Positions 62,205 to 64,000 of a DNA stretch of 64,000 bases are shown here, in pieces (the stretch's first letter is position 1; each line of letters starts with the position of its first letter). Source of the stretch: Streptomyces aurantiacus JA 4570 (GTDB lineage Bacteria > Actinomycetota > Actinomycetes > Streptomycetales > Streptomycetaceae); assembly GCF_000414115.1 (NCBI RefSeq), contig NZ_AOPZ01000069.1:1-64000 (forward strand), read 5' to 3'. The notes under the pieces were generated by a model. That model made no database searches. It was not told the DNA's origin and saw only the letters and a program-made list of their open reading frames with translations. The position numbers were made by a program, and so were the translations under genes.

Positions 62205-62942
62205 ATGAGCGCCGAGGACGGGCAGACGGACGGCGGCCGGGACGCGCGGCGCGATGCCGAGCGTGACGCGATCCTCGCCGCGCTGGGGCCCGTCGCCGAC
62301 GGCATCGCCGCCACCTTCGGCTCGCTGTGCGAGGTGGTCGTGCACGACTACCGGCGGCCGGAGCGGTCCGTCGTGTCGATCGCCGGGGCCGTCACGGGAC
62401 GCGGCGTCGGCGGCGCGATGAGCGAGATCGGGATGGGCATGCTCGCGCGCGGCGACGAGGCCGCCGACGAGCTGAACTATCTGACCCGTACGCAGGACGG
62501 CAAGCTGGTCAAGTCGTCCACGATGCTGCTGCGCGACAGCGGCGGCGCGGTGTTCGGGGCGCTGTGCGTGAACCTCGACATCACCGCCGTGCAGCAGGTC
62601 GGCTCGCTGATCGGTGAACTCGCCGGGGTGACGGCTCCGGCGGAGGTGCCGACGACCACCTTCGGCGACTCCGCCGACGTCATCGACGCCGTGGTGCGTT
62701 CCGTCGTCGACGCCTACCAGCTCGAGCGCAGCCGCCCCTGGGGCGAGCTCGACCGCGCCGAACGCGTCGAGCTGTTCCGCGGGCTCGACGAGCGCGGCGT
62801 CTTCGCGGTCCGGCGCGCGGTCCCGCAGGTGGCGGCCCGCCTCGGCATCTCCCGCGCCTCCGCCTACAACTACCTCGCCAGAGCCCGCGCCCAGGACGAC
62901 CCGGCGGGCGGGCCCGACACCTCACAGGGAGCATCCGCATGA
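62205..62942 (+). CDS. YheO-like PAS / HTH_22 regulator (DauR type)
   Basis: 245 residues. YheO-like PAS domain (about 25-140; LCEVVVHDYRRPERSVVSIAG, KSSTMLLRDSGG, GALCVNLDITAVQ) and a C-terminal HTH_22 (GLDERGVFAVRRAVPQVAARL, GISRASAYNYLARAR). DauR-type proteins control amino-acid degrading enzymes. Its TGA overlaps the ATG of the dehydratase gene (ATGA), so it is made with the enzyme and most likely controls this operon. The upstream region has a TTTTT stretch and two GTCCA copies 24 bases apart. Confidence 0.87.
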   Translation: MSAEDGQTDGGRDARRDAERDAILAALGPVADGIAATFGSLCEVVVHDYRRPERSVVSIAGAVTGRGVGGAMSEIGMGMLARGDEAADELNYLTRTQDGKLVKSSTMLLRDSGGAVFGALCVNLDITAVQQVGSLIGELAGVTAPAEVPTTTFGDSADVIDAVVRSVVDAYQLERSRPWGELDRAERVELFRGLDERGVFAVRRAVPQVAARLGISRASAYNYLARARAQDDPAGGPDTSQGASA

Positions 62943-63907
62943 CGAGCACACCCCCGGTCACCCTCGACGACGTCCGCGACGCCGCCGCCCGGCTGAAGGG
63001 CGTGGCCCACCGCACGCCCGTGCTGCGCTCGCGCACCCTGGACGCCCGGGTGGGCGCGGAGGTCTTCCTGAAGTGCGAGAACCTCCAGCGCATCGGTGCC
63101 TTCAAGTTCCGCGGCGCCTACAACGCCGTCTCCCGGCTCTCACCCGGGCAACTGGCCAAGGGCATCGCGTCGTTCTCCTCCGGCAACCACGCCCAGGCCG
63201 TCGCCCTCGCCGCCCGCGAGCTGGGCAGCAGCGCCGTCATCGTCATGCCCGAGGACACCCCGCACTCCAAGCGCGCGGCCGCCGAGGGCTACGGCGCCGA
63301 GATCGTCACGTACGACCGCTACACCGGCGACCGCGAAGCCATCGGCAAGGCCCTCGCCGACGAGCGCGGCCTCGCCCTGATCCCGCCGTACGAGCACCCG
63401 CACGTCATCGCGGGCCAGGGCACGGCCGCTCTCGAACTCATAGAAGAGGTCGGCGAGTTGGGCCTGCTGCTCGTACCGGTCGGCGGCGGCGGACTGATCG
63501 CGGGCAGTGCCACCGCCGCGAAGGGCCTGAACGGTGACATCCGCGTCGTCGGCGTCGAGCCGGAGGCGGGTGACGACACCAAGCGGTCGCTGGCGGCCGG
63601 GCACCGGGTGACGATCCCCGTGCCGCGCACCATCGCCGACGGCCAAGCCGCCGAGATCCCGGGCGAGTTGACGTTCTCCGTCAACCGGCGGCTCGTCGAC
63701 GACATCGCCCTCGTCTCCGACGACGACATCCGGGACGCGATGCGGTTCGCCTTCGAACGCCTGAAGACCGTCGTCGAGCCCAGCGGCGCCACGGCCCTGG
63801 CGGCCGCGCTGAGCGGACGCGTGGACCGGGTCCTGCCGCGCGTCGGCATCATCCTCTCGGGCGGCAACGTCGACGCCCGGAGGTTCGCGGAACTCTGCGG
63901 CGGCTGA
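62939..63907 (+). CDS. PLP-dependent threonine/serine (hydroxyaspartate) dehydratase
   Basis: 322 residues, fold-type II PLP enzyme without the C-terminal ACT domain of biosynthetic threonine deaminase. PLP Lys56 in IGAFKFRGAYNA, SSGNHAQAVA for the carboxylate, and phosphate loop GGGGLIAG. The length and missing ACT domain fit catabolic threonine dehydratase, serine racemase or threo-3-hydroxyaspartate ammonia-lyase. Next to a DauR-type regulator, a role in removal of a hydroxy-amino acid is likely. Confidence 0.9.
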   Translation: MTSTPPVTLDDVRDAAARLKGVAHRTPVLRSRTLDARVGAEVFLKCENLQRIGAFKFRGAYNAVSRLSPGQLAKGIASFSSGNHAQAVALAARELGSSAVIVMPEDTPHSKRAAAEGYGAEIVTYDRYTGDREAIGKALADERGLALIPPYEHPHVIAGQGTAALELIEEVGELGLLLVPVGGGGLIAGSATAAKGLNGDIRVVGVEPEAGDDTKRSLAAGHRVTIPVPRTIADGQAAEIPGELTFSVNRRLVDDIALVSDDDIRDAMRFAFERLKTVVEPSGATALAAALSGRVDRVLPRVGIILSGGNVDARRFAELCGG

Positions 63908-63934
63908 CCGCTTCCGGGGCGACGCGACGGCGGC

Positions 63935-64000
63935 TCAGCCCCGCAGCAGCCCCGCCACGCGCTCGGCCGTCCACGTCCCCGCGGCACCCGGGCACGCCGC
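63935..64000 (-). CDS. possible C-terminus of a gene continuing past the right edge
   Basis: On the minus strand the last 66 bases read 21 codons, ending TWTAERVAGLLRG and a TGA at 63937-63935, without a stop to the edge. This looks like a normal C-terminal helix and the gene would be convergent to the dehydratase. Too short to identify. Confidence 0.4.
   Translation of the reverse strand, partial: AACPGAAGTWTAERVAGLLRG

Overview
The window looks like a piece of an actinomycete chromosome, most probably a Streptomyces. The base composition is very GC-rich, coding frames show strong third-position G/C, and GTG and TTG starts are common. The gene families fit too: a 20S proteasome beta subunit, a PAS/PP2C (SpoIIE-type) phosphatase fused to an RsbW-like kinase, a Rv2629/baeRF protein, FG-GAP secreted proteins, and several XRE, MarR, TetR, IclR, WYL and GntR regulators. 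About 47 genes or gene remnants are supported. No rRNA, tRNA, insertion sequence or CRISPR array was seen.

Layout. 0-20.7 kb holds metabolism and signalling: the end of a PEP-utilising enzyme, two tyrosine phosphatases (one fused to a GNAT acetyltransferase), arylamine N-acetyltransferase, an XRE regulator divergent from a metallo-hydrolase/carboxylesterase/epoxide hydrolase run, an unknown 344-residue protein, a SpoIIE phosphatase, a baeRF protein, an ascorbate-type PTS (IIAB + IIC), and an ABC-2 permease opposite a two-component system. 20.7-26.2 kb is a Trypco1 / trypsin-like protease / TPR-CHAT operon. 26.3-42.4 kb holds a CGNR regulator and metallo-hydrolase, an XRE-sigma fusion with an overlapping partner, a MatC-like carrier, IclR, serine-glyoxylate aminotransferase and a glycolate/lactate-type dehydrogenase set, a MarR/SDR pair, an ATP-grasp ligase with an MFS exporter, and WYL and TetR regulators. 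42.4-47.3 kb is an EACC1 / caspase-nSTAND-WD40 pair. 47.3-53 kb holds an HpaB remnant, MFS, AIM24, a GH16 glucanase and an FG-GAP protein. 53-57.8 kb holds an orphan proteasome beta subunit, a DUF6777-like lipoprotein, EACC1, and a caspase joined through one membrane helix to an extracytoplasmic substrate-binding domain. 57.8-59 kb is a P450/prenyl-synthase chimeric pseudogene. 59-64 kb holds a CynX-type MFS with a GntR regulator, a small secreted protein, and a PAS-HTH regulator coupled to a threonine/serine dehydratase-like enzyme.

The main point of interest is that three different peptidase-effector loci of the kind linked to prokaryotic conflict or programmed-death systems lie within 37 kb. 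Two of them are broken by frameshifts at slip-prone sequence: a 26-bp tandem duplication in the TPR-CHAT gene and a run of seven C in the receptor-like caspase gene. In both cases removing one repeat unit restores a full-length protein. They may be switchable, recently inactivated, or, for the C run, a sequencing error. The third system, a cytoplasmic caspase physically tied to an outside ligand-binding domain, is the best candidate for an undescribed sensing/proteolysis device.
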